Positions 15,715 to 24,428 of a stretch of DNA of 64,000 bases are shown here, in pieces. The position numbers were made by a program, and so were the translations under genes. Where the stretch lies: the NCBI RefSeq assembly GCF_900106665.1, contig NZ_FNNA01000004.1, positions 1 to 64,000 on the forward strand, given 5' to 3'. The notes beneath the pieces were generated by a model. That model made no database searches, was not told where the DNA came from, and worked only from the letters and a program-made list of their open reading frames with translations. Position 1 is the first letter of the stretch; the number at the start of each line of letters is the position of its first letter. The stretch comes from Paracoccus sanguinis. Lineage in GTDB: Bacteria; Pseudomonadota; Alphaproteobacteria; Rhodobacterales; Rhodobacteraceae.

Positions 15715-17664
15715 ATGCTGCAATCCGACGACGGACCGATCGCCGCCGAAAGCGCGGCGAACCGCGCCTTTCACCATGTCACCGGCGCCTTGTCGGCGTT
15801 GGGCACGATATGGATCTTCGTGGCGATGCTGCTGATCTGTGCCGATGTCGCCGGGCTCGCGCTGTTTTCGCGCCCGATCTACGGCGTGGTAGAGCTGGTC
15901 GAGGAGACCATCGTCCCGGTCGTCTTCCTGCAACTCGCCCATGCGCTGGGGCATGGCCGGCTGACCCGCGCCGACTTTCTGTTCGCGCCGTTGCAGAAGG
16001 CCGACCCGGCGGCGGCCGCGCTGCTCAATGCGCTGTTCCTGGCGGTGGGCGGGCTGCTTTTCGGGGCGCTGACCTGGGCGCTCTGGGGCGACTTCGCCGC
16101 GGCCCGGCGGGGGGGCGACTATTTCGGGACGATGGGGATCTTCACCCTGCCGACCTGGCCCTTCAAGTTCCTGACCTTCGTCGGCAGCGCGGCGCTGACC
16201 GCGCAGTTCCTGCTCGAGGTCGCGGACGTGGTGCGCGGCCTGCCGGGGATGCTGGCCCGCGGCCGCGGCCGGTACCTGACGCTGGTGCTGGCGGGGATCG
16301 CGGTCTTTGCCGTGGCGGTGCTGGTCGTGGCGACCGGCGATCTTGGCCGGGTGACGCTCGGCATCCTGTCCATCGTCTTTCTGCTCGCCCTGCTGATGGC
16401 CGGGATGCACGTCGCGGTGGTCCTGTCGGTCGTGGGCGTCATCGCCATCTGGCTGATCCGCGACAACCCGATGGTGGCGCTCAACTCGTTTCGGACCTCG
16501 GCCACCGGGACGATCAACAAGTTCGACTTCGGCGTGGTGCCGCTGTTCGTGCTGATGGGCCTGTTCACCGACATCTCGGACATCGGCCGCGACGCCTATC
16601 GAGTGGCGGCCTGGTGGACGCGCAAGCTGCTGGGCGGGCTCGGGATCGCCACCGTCGTCGCCAACGCGGTCTTTGCCGCGGTCACCGGCATCTCGATCGC
16701 CTCGTCGGCGATCTTCTCGCGCGTGGCGGTGCCGCAGATGATCGCGCATGGCTACACCCCGCGCTTCGCCACCGGCACCGTGGCCGGGTCGTCGGTCCTG
16801 GGGATGATGATCCCGCCGAGCCTGCTGCTCATCATCTACGGCTTCGTGACGGAGACCTCGGTCGGCAAGCTGTTTCTCGCCGCCTTCGTGCCCGGCCTGC
16901 TGATGGCGGTGATCTTCTGCGTGACGATCCTGCTGCTGGCGAAGTTCCGGCCCGATTTCGTCGGCCGCCCGGCCGGCAACGATGATCTCGAGCCCGAGAC
17001 GCTGGTCTCGTCGGCGCGGCGGCTGCTGCCGATCGCGGTGCTGGTGACGATCGTCCTTGGCGGCATCTATCTCGGCTGGTTCACGCCCACGCAGGCCGGC
17101 GCGGTCGGCGCCTTTGCGACGATGATCGTCACGCTTCTGCGGCGCAAGCTGACGCGCGCCGCGCTGTGGAACGTCCTGCGCGAGACGGGGCAGATCACCG
17201 TCGCGGTCCTGTCGCTGGTCATCGCGGCCAGCGTGCTGACCAAGGCGCTGGTCATGTCCACGGTGCCGGCGGTCATGGTCGATGCCGCCGTTGCCTCGGG
17301 CTTCGGCTTCTGGGGGGTGATCCTGCTCTTCCTGCTGGTCGTCATCATCATGGGGATGTTCCTCGATTCGACCTCGATCATCGTGATCGCCGTGCCCATC
17401 GTGATGCCGCTGGTGGTCCAGCTCGGCACCGGCGTCATCGGCCCCGACGTGCTGATCTGGTTCGGCATCATCACCGTGATCGCGGTCGAGATGGGGCTGC
17501 TGACACCGCCCTTCGGCATCAGCGTGTTCGTGGTGAAGAGCACGGTCGGCGACCTCGTGACGCTGCAGGACGTGTTCGCCGGGGTGATGCCCTATGTGGC
17601 GGCGATGGCGCTGCTGATCGTGATCTGCCTGCTGGTGCCGGGTGTGGTGACGGTCGTGCTGTAG
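15715..17664 (+). CDS. Fused TRAP transporter permease (DctQ-DctM)
   Basis: One 649-residue membrane protein joins the small subunit (DctQ, about 20-180, four helices) and the large subunit (DctM, about 195-645, about twelve helices). DctM signatures are FVLMGLFTDISDIG, GMMIPPSLLLIIYGFVTE and MGMFLDSTSIIVIAVPI. It uses a sodium gradient to import the ligand captured by the upstream binding protein. The ATG at 15715 has a purine-rich ribosome-binding site (GGGAGAGAGAG). An intrinsic terminator follows at 17689. Confidence 0.92.
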   Translation: MLQSDDGPIAAESAANRAFHHVTGALSALGTIWIFVAMLLICADVAGLALFSRPIYGVVELVEETIVPVVFLQLAHALGHGRLTRADFLFAPLQKADPAAAALLNALFLAVGGLLFGALTWALWGDFAAARRGGDYFGTMGIFTLPTWPFKFLTFVGSAALTAQFLLEVADVVRGLPGMLARGRGRYLTLVLAGIAVFAVAVLVVATGDLGRVTLGILSIVFLLALLMAGMHVAVVLSVVGVIAIWLIRDNPMVALNSFRTSATGTINKFDFGVVPLFVLMGLFTDISDIGRDAYRVAAWWTRKLLGGLGIATVVANAVFAAVTGISIASSAIFSRVAVPQMIAHGYTPRFATGTVAGSSVLGMMIPPSLLLIIYGFVTETSVGKLFLAAFVPGLLMAVIFCVTILLLAKFRPDFVGRPAGNDDLEPETLVSSARRLLPIAVLVTIVLGGIYLGWFTPTQAGAVGAFATMIVTLLRRKLTRAALWNVLRETGQITVAVLSLVIAASVLTKALVMSTVPAVMVDAAVASGFGFWGVILLFLLVVIIMGMFLDSTSIIVIAVPIVMPLVVQLGTGVIGPDVLIWFGIITVIAVEMGLLTPPFGISVFVVKSTVGDLVTLQDVFAGVMPYVAAMALLIVICLLVPGVVTVVL

Positions 17665-17688
17665 CGCGGCGCCTCAAACGGGCGAGGC

Positions 17689-17722
17689 TAAGGCCGCCGG
17701 CGGGATCGACGGCGGCCTTTCC
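17689..17722 (+). terminator. Intrinsic terminator after the TRAP permease
   Basis: Inverted repeat AAGGCCGCCG / CGGCGGCCTT (17690-17719) followed by a short T-containing stretch (TTTCC...TTT), 25 bases after the permease stop. Confidence 0.7.
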
Positions 17723-17761
17723 GTATCTTTGCAGGGGCGGGCGCGGGCAACGAACGGCGAC

Positions 17762-17795
17762 GAAAGAACCCGGCCGGCAGGTCTGCCGGCCGGGT
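17762..17795 (-). terminator. Intrinsic terminator after the FAD monooxygenase
   Basis: A perfect 13-bp stem ACCCGGCCGGCAG / CTGCCGGCCGGGT (17768-17780 and 17783-17795) with a 2-base centre. Read on the minus strand it is followed by TTCTTT. It lies 29 bp past the monooxygenase stop and faces the TRAP terminator, so the two operons converge cleanly. Confidence 0.8.
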
Positions 17796-17824
17796 CATGC
17801 CATTTTCGAAGGGCGCCGCCCGCC

Positions 17825-19582
17825 TCAGGCGCGGCCGAGGATGCGTCCCATGACGGCCTTCAGATCCTCGGTCGCGGTGGCGCGGGTGGACGGCGCCCGC
17901 CAGGCGACATGGTGGTCGGGGCGCACGAGGATGGCGCCGTCCTCCTCGATCTCGGCGGCACGGAACCAGTCGCCGAAGATGTCCATCGCATCCGATCCCG
18001 AGGGGCCGATGGTCAGGCAGGGCAGCTCGATCCCATAGGCGCCCGGGGTCGCGCGGGCGGCCTCGTGCCACGCCTCGCCGCCGATCCCGGTCAGCAGGGT
18101 GAACTGCCCGTGCCCGCACAGATCGAGGGTCGAGACCCGCGCCCCGTCGCGCTCGACCCAGACGTGCGGCAGGCGCGCGCCCGGCCAGGTGGTCGGGTGG
18201 TAATACAGCTCGGGGTCGCGGGTGTAGTCGGGTTCGGGCTGCCCATCGGTAACGATGGCGGGCGAGTTGCGGTAGCGCTCCCCCATCTCGACGCCGTGGG
18301 TGTTGAACTCATAGTTCTTCTGCTGCACCGCCGCGTGGATGCGGCGGCGACGCGCCTTCCCCTCGGGGGTCGGGGCCTTGCGGTCCTCGATCCGCTGGCG
18401 CAACGCATCGGGGTCGTCCGAGCCGAGGATTCCGATCGCATCGAAGAGCGGCGGATAGTCCTCGGCGCTCTTGTTCGCGCGGGTCACGATCTGTTGGCCC
18501 ACCGGCTGGCGCTCGATGGAATAGCTGTCGAGCAGCGACGGCGCCGCCTGCCCCTTCAGCACCATCGCCAGCTTCCAGCACAGGTTGAAGGCGTCCTGGA
18601 TGCAGGTGTTCGACCCCAGCCCGTTCAGCGGCGGGTGGCGGTGGACCGCATCGCCCATGCAGAACACCCGGCCGACCGCATAGTCGCGCGCGTACATGTT
18701 GTTGACGGTCCAGACCGCGGTCGACTTGACCCGGATCGGGATGTCCGGGTCGCCGATCAGCTGGCGCAGCGTCGCCTCGGCCTCTTCCTTCGTGATGTTC
18801 GTCTCGACCTTGTCGAGATCGACGCCCCAGATCGACTGCCATTCCGTCCAGGGCCGCACCATCCGCAGCACGCTGGCGCCGATGCCGCCGACGTTCGAGC
18901 CAGGCTGCTGCAGCCAGTAGAGGACGCTGGGCCGGTGCGCGACATATCTGGTCAGATCGGCCTCGAAGATGACGTTGGTGCTGGCCGAAAGGCCGGTCTT
19001 GCCCTCCATCGGCAGGTCGATCGCCTTCGCCACGTCGCTGCGCGCGCCGTCGGCACCGATCAGGTACTTCGCCCGGATCTGGTAGTCGGTGCCCGAGGTG
19101 CGGTCGGTCACCGTCGCCGTCACGCCCTCCGCATCCTGCGTCAGGCTGCGGAAGATGGTGTTCATGCGGATCGAGGTGCCACGGGCGCCCGCCGCCTTGA
19201 ACAGGATCGGCTCCATGTAGGTCTGGGGGATGTCGCACATCTCGGTCGGGCTCGAGAGCTCATAGTCCGCGCGCCGCTGCGGATGGTTGCCCCAGGCCAG
19301 CAGCCGCCCGAATTCCTCGCCCGCGAGGCTGTAGCAGAAGACGCAGTTCGCCATCTGGTGCTGCACGCTCGAGACCGAGACGGCCTCCTCCTCGAGCCCG
19401 AGGTCGCGCAGCACCTCCATCGTGCGCTGGTTGGTGATGTGGGCGCGCGGCGTGTCGGCCAGCCAGCCATGCCGGTTGATCATGATGTTGCGGATGCCGT
19501 AGCTGCTGAGCAGCGCCGCCGAGGACGACCCGGCCGGGCCGCTGCCGACGATCAGCACATCGGTTTCGATGGGTTGGTTCAT
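17825..19582 (-). CDS. FAD-dependent aromatic-ring monooxygenase
   Basis: A flavoprotein hydroxylase of 585 residues, class A (PheA/TfdB/MhpA type). The FAD loop is GSGPAG (13-18), the DG motif is GADGARSD (about 174-181), and the GD motif is CMGDAVHRHPP (about 307-317). A thioredoxin-like C-terminal region of the phenol-hydroxylase family ends with LVRPDHHVAWRAP. It would hydroxylate an aromatic ring using NAD(P)H and O2, giving the catechol cut by the neighbouring dioxygenase. It is probably cotranscribed with the VOC dioxygenase gene at 19863-20867. Confidence 0.9.
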   Translation of the reverse strand: MNQPIETDVLIVGSGPAGSSSAALLSSYGIRNIMINRHGWLADTPRAHITNQRTMEVLRDLGLEEEAVSVSSVQHQMANCVFCYSLAGEEFGRLLAWGNHPQRRADYELSSPTEMCDIPQTYMEPILFKAAGARGTSIRMNTIFRSLTQDAEGVTATVTDRTSGTDYQIRAKYLIGADGARSDVAKAIDLPMEGKTGLSASTNVIFEADLTRYVAHRPSVLYWLQQPGSNVGGIGASVLRMVRPWTEWQSIWGVDLDKVETNITKEEAEATLRQLIGDPDIPIRVKSTAVWTVNNMYARDYAVGRVFCMGDAVHRHPPLNGLGSNTCIQDAFNLCWKLAMVLKGQAAPSLLDSYSIERQPVGQQIVTRANKSAEDYPPLFDAIGILGSDDPDALRQRIEDRKAPTPEGKARRRRIHAAVQQKNYEFNTHGVEMGERYRNSPAIVTDGQPEPDYTRDPELYYHPTTWPGARLPHVWVERDGARVSTLDLCGHGQFTLLTGIGGEAWHEAARATPGAYGIELPCLTIGPSGSDAMDIFGDWFRAAEIEEDGAILVRPDHHVAWRAPSTRATATEDLKAVMGRILGRA

Positions 19583-19811
19583 TCCGGGGCTCCTCCTTGA
19601 ATGGACAATCGTGCCTGTCGCTGCCCGCCCGCCGCCGTGCCGTCGTGGGGCAGGGGGGGCAGGGGCGGGGCAACAGGAAGGCGTCGGGCGCCCTGCGGGG
19701 GCGCCCGTGTCCGGGCGGTGCCCCGGACAGTCGGTGGGGCAGGGTCGGCCCGGTCAGATTGCGCGGGCCGGCAGCGTCACGACGGCCGCACCGCCGCGCG
19801 CGCCAGCGCCC

Positions 19812-19875
19812 GGGTCAGACAGCGTCGGGGTCAGACGGCGCCTGGGTCAGACGGCGCCTGGGTCAGACAGCGCCC
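19812..19875. repeat. Four tandem copies of a 16-bp unit over a stop codon
   Basis: Units GGGTCAGACAGCGTCG, GGGTCAGACGGCGCCT (twice) and GGGTCAGACAGCGCCC start at 19812, 19828, 19844 and 19860. The last covers the TGA stop of the VOC dioxygenase gene on the minus strand. Every unit carries that TGA in the same place, so the array looks like duplication of the gene's final codons into the spacer. Confidence 0.85.
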
Positions 19876-20867
19876 GCTGCCGCGCCGGGGGTCACGGCGT
19901 CGGCGTCCGCGGCCTCGTAGTTGTGGACGAAATCGCTCGGCATCTCGGGCCCCCAGAGGTATATCCCGTCCTCGGGCGGATAGTCGCCCGCCTCCCAGTC
20001 CTGGGTGACGGGGATATAGTCGATGTCGGCGGAGTATTCCGAGTAGCTGCCCCACGGGTCCTTCACGTAGTGGAAGTAGTTCGACCCGAGGACGTGGCGG
20101 CCGAGCCCCCAGCCCTTCTGATAGCCCTTGTCGGCCATCTGCGAGGCGCCGAGCCCGATCTCGTTGATCCCGCCCACGTCCCACGAGACATGATGCAGCC
20201 CCGGCGCTGAGGATTTCGCAAAGGCGATGAGGTGGTGGTCCGAGCCGTGGATGCCGTGCATGAAGCAGATGCCGTCACCCGAGCGGTCCGAAAGCCGCAG
20301 CCCGAGGTTGCGCGCATAGAAGGTCAGCGAATCCGGCACCGACGGGGTGAACACCAGCAGATGCGCCAGCCGCCGCGGCTCGACCTTCGGGGCGCGCGAC
20401 CGGGACACGGACCCCATCCGTCCGGCCTCGCACGAGGTGGTGAGGAAGTCGACCTTGGCATCCGGCGAGGTCTTTTCGGCGATCTTGATCTCGACCGACA
20501 TCCCGAACGGGTCCTGGATCCAGAAGCCGTTGGAATCGCGGCCAGAGGCGCGGGGCGCGTCCATGATGCGGACGCCGTTCGCCTCGATCCGGCGGCGGAT
20601 GGGGTCGAAATCCTCTTCGAAGACCGCGAAGCTGAGGTGGTTCAGCTTCTTGCGCGGCCCCTCGTCGAGGCTGACCCAGCGGTGGTCCGACCCGAAGGTA
20701 TAGATGCCGAGGCCCTGGCCCTCCTCGCGGACGTCGAGCCCGAAGGAGCGATAGAAATGCTCGGCGACCTTCAGGTCGGGCACCATCATGCTGAAGGTGT
20801 CCATCGAATGGATCCCGAGCTCGCCCGGGCGCTTGGTGATCGCCACCTTTCCGGTGATGGCCGTCAT
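19863..20867 (-). CDS. VOC-family extradiol ring-cleavage dioxygenase
   Basis: A protein of 334 residues with two VOC modules and a complete type I extradiol triad: His in LAHLLVF (about 168), His in LHHVSWDV (about 226) and Glu in SYSEYSAD (about 277). The ends are longer than in BphC: an N-terminal extension of about 15 residues and an Ala-rich tail touching the repeat array. It probably cleaves the catechol made by the downstream monooxygenase (280 bp away, same strand). An ATCGAAAAT-type operator at 21012-21025 ties it to the GntR regulon. The N-terminal module also has an HSMDTF-type His, but the C-terminal module carries the full triad. Confidence 0.87.
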   Translation of the reverse strand: MTAITGKVAITKRPGELGIHSMDTFSMMVPDLKVAEHFYRSFGLDVREEGQGLGIYTFGSDHRWVSLDEGPRKKLNHLSFAVFEEDFDPIRRRIEANGVRIMDAPRASGRDSNGFWIQDPFGMSVEIKIAEKTSPDAKVDFLTTSCEAGRMGSVSRSRAPKVEPRRLAHLLVFTPSVPDSLTFYARNLGLRLSDRSGDGICFMHGIHGSDHHLIAFAKSSAPGLHHVSWDVGGINEIGLGASQMADKGYQKGWGLGRHVLGSNYFHYVKDPWGSYSEYSADIDYIPVTQDWEAGDYPPEDGIYLWGPEMPSDFVHNYEAADADAVTPGAAAGAV

Positions 20868-21011
20868 GGGCGTGTCCTCCTCTGATGTGGCAGGCGGCGG
20901 TCACGGATCCGCCATGGGCAGGTCGCAGGTCTCGCGGCGGTCGGTTCGGCGGTCTCGGCGGGGGTGCCCCGCGTCGAGATTCGTGCCGGGGATCCTACGC
21001 TCCTCCACCTT

Positions 21012-21025
21012 ATTATCGAAAATAT
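21012..21025 (-). promoter_or_regulatory. Candidate GntR operator before the VOC dioxygenase
   Basis: ATTATCGAAAATAT on the plus strand, 145 bp before the dioxygenase start. On the minus strand TATATT (a -10-like hexamer) overlaps its edge, with TTGCGC about 15 bases further upstream. It shares TCGAAAAT with the palindrome before the FAH operon. A bound repressor here would cover the promoter. Confidence 0.5.
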
Positions 21026-21403
21026 ATTGCTTCGTCGTATGGCGCAATAGATTCTACATCTTCCATCCGCCGTGGGTCGGACCCTTCCCGGCTCGGCCAC
21101 GGCAGGGCCGGACCAGCGAATCACGAGGCGCTCATCGCGGCTCGCATCGTCCCTGTGGCCTTCAGTGCGGGGCGTGACGTCGCCGCTCTGACACCCGGGC
21201 TGCGCCCGAGGAGTTGGCGGCGTGCCGGGCGCGCTGGGTGGGCGCTGCGGTGACTCGGGGCAGTGCCGATCACCTGCCACATCGACGCCGAAAGTGCCCC
21301 GCTGAGGCTCACAAGCTCCGCATGGACGGCGCCGGTCCGCGCCGCGCCGCGGCCCGGAAGGTGACGACGAGGACCGTCACGGCAGAACCCCGCCATGCCG
21401 AGA

Positions 21404-21443
21404 TTGCATACCGATGCGTACCGTATCGATACTATATCGTATC
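21404..21443 (+). promoter_or_regulatory. Promoter and TetR-type operator for the EamA-TetR pair
   Basis: TTGCAT (21404-21409) and GATACT (21428-21433) are spaced 18 bp, as in a sigma-70 promoter. The -10 lies in an inverted repeat GATAC-N6-GTATC (21428-21443), and the palindrome GTATCGATAC overlaps it (21423-21432). This arrangement suits autorepression by the TetR protein encoded downstream. Confidence 0.5.
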
Positions 21444-21472
21444 AACAACGCTCCGGCACATCGAGGACCATC

Positions 21473-22384
21473 ATGACGCTTCCACCACTCCCCGCCGCCG
21501 CGCTTGCGGCGATCCTGTGGGGCTTCACCTACATCATCACGACCACGATGCTTCCCCCCAACCCGATGTTCATCGCGGCGGTGCGCGCCCTGGGCGGCGG
21601 GCTGCCGCTGCTGCTGATCGCGCGCGAGATCCCACCGCGCGCGTGGTGGGGGCGCATCATCATCCTCGGCACGCTCAACAGCGCGCTGTTCTTCGCCCTG
21701 CTGTTCGTCGCCGCGATCCGCCTGCCCGGCGGGATGGCGGCCACCTTCCAGGCGCTCGGTCCGCTGTTCATGGTCCTGATGGCCTGGCCGCTGCTGGGCG
21801 CCATCCCGTCACCGTCCAAGCTGGCCGCGGTGGGGCTGGGCGTCGTCGGCGTGGCGATGGTCGTGCTGAAAGGCGATGCGGCGCTCGACCTGATCGGCGT
21901 CGCCGCGGCGCTCGGCGCGGCGCTGTCGATGGCGCTCGGCAGTTCGCTGGTGCACAAATGGGGCCGGCCGCAATCCATCGTCGGGCTGACCGGATGGCAG
22001 ATGGTCGTGGCGGGGATCGAGCTTTCCGTCGTCGCGGCCCTGCTGGGCGACGTGCCGGCCAGCCTCGACCTCGTCAACATCGCGGGGCTCGTCATCATGG
22101 CGCTGGTCGTGACGGCGCTTGCCTTCGTGCTGTGGTTCGCGGCGGTGCAGGGGGCAGGGGGGCCTGCCGCCGTCGCGCCGATGATGCTGCTGACGCCGAT
22201 CACCGCCTTCGCGCTCGACGCCCTCTTCCGCGGCTTCGTCCCGTCGCCGCTGCAGTCCCTCGGGGTTGTGGTCGTGATCGTCAGCCTGCTGTATGGCCAG
22301 CACGTGGACCGCCGCGCCTTCCGGGTCGCGCGGCACCACGCGCCGTCCGCCCGGCAACTGGCCAAGGGGATTCCCGCCGAATGA
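21473..22384 (+). CDS. EamA/DMT-superfamily transporter
   Basis: A ten-helix inner-membrane protein of 303 residues made of two EamA repeats (about 5-140 and 150-285). The first helix motif is ILWGFTYIITT, with ATFQALGPLFMVLMAWPLLG in the first repeat. Family members export amino acids, metabolites or drugs. The start at 21473 follows GAGGA. Its stop overlaps the start of the TetR gene (ATGA), so it is probably the efflux pump controlled by that regulator. The substrate is unknown. Confidence 0.88.
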   Translation: MTLPPLPAAALAAILWGFTYIITTTMLPPNPMFIAAVRALGGGLPLLLIAREIPPRAWWGRIIILGTLNSALFFALLFVAAIRLPGGMAATFQALGPLFMVLMAWPLLGAIPSPSKLAAVGLGVVGVAMVVLKGDAALDLIGVAAALGAALSMALGSSLVHKWGRPQSIVGLTGWQMVVAGIELSVVAALLGDVPASLDLVNIAGLVIMALVVTALAFVLWFAAVQGAGGPAAVAPMMLLTPITAFALDALFRGFVPSPLQSLGVVVVIVSLLYGQHVDRRAFRVARHHAPSARQLAKGIPAE

Positions 22385-22980
22385 CCGAGACGCCGCGGAC
22401 GCCCCGGCTGAACATCCGGGGCGCCGCCCGCCACGAGCAGATCATCGAGGCCGCGACCGAGGCATTCCTCGGCCGCGGCTTCGACGCGACCAGCGTGGAC
22501 GAGATCGTCCGCGCGGCCGGCGGGTCCAAGACCAACGTCTACCGCCAGTTCGGCGACAAGGAGGGGCTGTTCGCCGCCGTGGTCCGCCGCCTCGCCGCCG
22601 AGTTCCTGTCGCCGCTCGAGGTGCTCGACCTCGGCGGGGTCGGGACGCGCGCGGGGCTGGTCATCCTCGGACGGACGCTGATGCGGCAGCTCATCCAGCC
22701 GCGCCACATCGCGTTCCAGCGCATGGTGCTGGCGGTCTCGGACCGGCTGCCGGCACAGATGGCCGAATGGTACCGGGTCGGGCCCGAGACGAGCCAGTCC
22801 GTCATCACCGCGTTCCTGGGCGGCGGGGCCGAGGCCGCGCAGAGCGCCATGCTGTTTCACGACATGATCGTGACCGACGCGGTCAATCGCGCGCTGATGG
22901 GGACGCCGCCCCCCTGGGACGAGATCGAGGCCCGCATCGACGCCGCCGCCACGCTCATCGCGACTCGGCACCGAGCCTGA
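22381..22980 (+). CDS. TetR/AcrR-family transcriptional regulator
   Basis: A regulator of 199 residues with an N-terminal TetR HTH (about 18-64: IIEAATEAFLGRGFDATSV and GGSKTNVYRQFGDKEGLF). The C-terminal ligand domain resembles the TetR_C AefR-like type. It overlaps the EamA gene by 4 bp. The palindrome overlapping the EamA promoter (21423-21443) is the likely operator, so the pair forms a self-regulated efflux unit. Confidence 0.9.
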   Translation: MTETPRTPRLNIRGAARHEQIIEAATEAFLGRGFDATSVDEIVRAAGGSKTNVYRQFGDKEGLFAAVVRRLAAEFLSPLEVLDLGGVGTRAGLVILGRTLMRQLIQPRHIAFQRMVLAVSDRLPAQMAEWYRVGPETSQSVITAFLGGGAEAAQSAMLFHDMIVTDAVNRALMGTPPPWDEIEARIDAAATLIATRHRA

Positions 22981-23053
22981 CGGGCTGAACCGCCGCGATC
23001 CGCGGGGCAGGTGGTATCTGGCCGGCCCCGCTGCCCATGCGATCAGGGGCGCG

Positions 23054-23081
23054 GGCGGGCGCCGGGCGGGACCGGCGCCCG
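23054..23081. terminator. GC hairpin between convergent genes
   Basis: CGGGCGCCGG and CCGGCGCCCG form a 10-bp stem with an 8-base loop in the 200-bp gap between the converging tetR and LLM genes. No T run follows, so it is at best a weak bidirectional terminator. Confidence 0.35.
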
Positions 23082-23181
23082 GCGATTGGTCAGCCCGCGC
23101 CTGCGGGCCGACCGGACGTTAGGGGGGCGCGCCGACCGCCGGGCCGCTGGACGAACAGCGCCCGGCCCGCCCCCCCACCGA

Positions 23182-24240
23182 TCAGGCGATCGGATCACCC
23201 GTGACCGGGCCCTCGGTGTTCGGCTTCCAGCCCAGGGCGGGGGCGACGTGCTTCGCGAAGGACTCGAGGATGTGCAGGTTGTAGTCCGGCCCGAGCTGGC
23301 TCGGGATCGTCAGCATCAGCGTATCGGCCAGCGCGATGGCCTGGTCCTGCTTCAGCTCTTCGATCAGCCGGTCGGGCTCGGCGGCATAGGTCCGCCCCGA
23401 GGTCGCGCGGAACCCGTCCATCATGCCGCGGCTGTCGCGGGACTCGGCCCCGCCGCGGTGGCCGAAGTAGGCGACGTCCAGCTCGTTCACCAGCGGGATG
23501 ATGCTGCGGCTGACCGAGACGCGCGGCGCGCCGGTGTGGCCGGCGGCGCGGTACGCCTCGCGGAAGCGCAGGATCTGCTCGGCCTGCAGCTCGTGGAAGG
23601 GTTGGCCGGTATCCTCGACCAGCGCCGTCGAGGACATCATGTTCAGCCCCAGCCGGCCCGTCCATTCGGCGCTGTCGCGCGTGGCCGAACCCCACCAGAT
23701 GTGGTCGCGGAGCGTCGGTGACTGCGGCTCGATCGCCAGCATCTGCCCGCGGCCCACGTGGTCGGGGTTGCCCGGCGCCAGCCGCTCGCCCTCGATCGCG
23801 CGCAGGAACAGATCGAACTTCGCGCGGGCGATGTCGGCGCCGCGCGGGTCGGTCGAGCCGGTGTAGCCGAAGGCCTCGTAGCCGCGCAGCGCCGTCTCGG
23901 GCGAGCCGCGGCTGATCCCCAGCGCCAGCCGGCCGTCCGCGATCACGTCGAGGGCGGCGGCCTCCTCGGCCAGGTGCAGCGGGTTTTCATAGCGCATGTC
24001 GATGACGCCGGTGCCGACCTCGATCCGCTTGGTCTTTGCCGCGATGGCGGTGAGCAGGGGGATCGGGGCGGCCTGCTGGCGGGCGAAGTGGTGGACGCGG
24101 AAATATGCGCCGTTGACGCCAAGCTCTTCGGCGCCGACGCCGATCTCGACCGCCTGCCGGATCATGTCGGCGGCGGTGCGGGCCTGAGAGCCGAAGGAAT
24201 TGCCGTAGTGACCGAAACTGAGAAAGCCGAACGCGCGCAT
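23182..24240 (-). CDS. Luciferase-like (LLM-class) flavin-dependent monooxygenase
   Basis: A TIM-barrel oxidoreductase of 352 residues in the bacterial-luciferase superfamily, beginning MRAFGFLSFGHYG. Motifs are GVNGAYFRVHHFARQ and IEVGTGVIDMRYENP, plus the flavin-contacting DGRLALGISRGSPE. Such enzymes use FMNH2 (or F420) with O2. A strong ribosome-binding site (GAGGAGGG) sets the ATG at 24240; the longer open frame upstream is not coding. It is separated from the HxlR gene by 188 bp. Its partner flavin reductase and substrate are unknown. Confidence 0.88.
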   Translation of the reverse strand: MRAFGFLSFGHYGNSFGSQARTAADMIRQAVEIGVGAEELGVNGAYFRVHHFARQQAAPIPLLTAIAAKTKRIEVGTGVIDMRYENPLHLAEEAAALDVIADGRLALGISRGSPETALRGYEAFGYTGSTDPRGADIARAKFDLFLRAIEGERLAPGNPDHVGRGQMLAIEPQSPTLRDHIWWGSATRDSAEWTGRLGLNMMSSTALVEDTGQPFHELQAEQILRFREAYRAAGHTGAPRVSVSRSIIPLVNELDVAYFGHRGGAESRDSRGMMDGFRATSGRTYAAEPDRLIEELKQDQAIALADTLMLTIPSQLGPDYNLHILESFAKHVAPALGWKPNTEGPVTGDPIA

Positions 24241-24428
24241 GGAACCCTCCTCAAGGGGCGCCGGGCCGGCAGGACGCACGGGGTCGATGAGCCGGGGACA
24301 GCGCCGCTGGTGTCTGGCCGGCACCCGATCGGGGCCGGCGTTTGCATCCGATAAGGCGATGGCAGGGCCGTCGCGCGAGAGGCCGACGGGCGAAGCCGGC
24401 GTTCGCCTGCGCCGAACGGGCAGAGGGG

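Larger units (their letters stand above)
20868..21472. other. Divergent regulatory gap between dioxygenase and EamA genes
   Basis: No gene is supported in these 605 bases; open frames here lack domains and ribosome-binding sites. The AT-rich island at 21008-21055 holds the minus-strand promoter and operator of the dioxygenase gene. The island at 21404-21443 holds the EamA/TetR promoter. The DNA between is ordinary GC-rich sequence. Confidence 0.6.
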
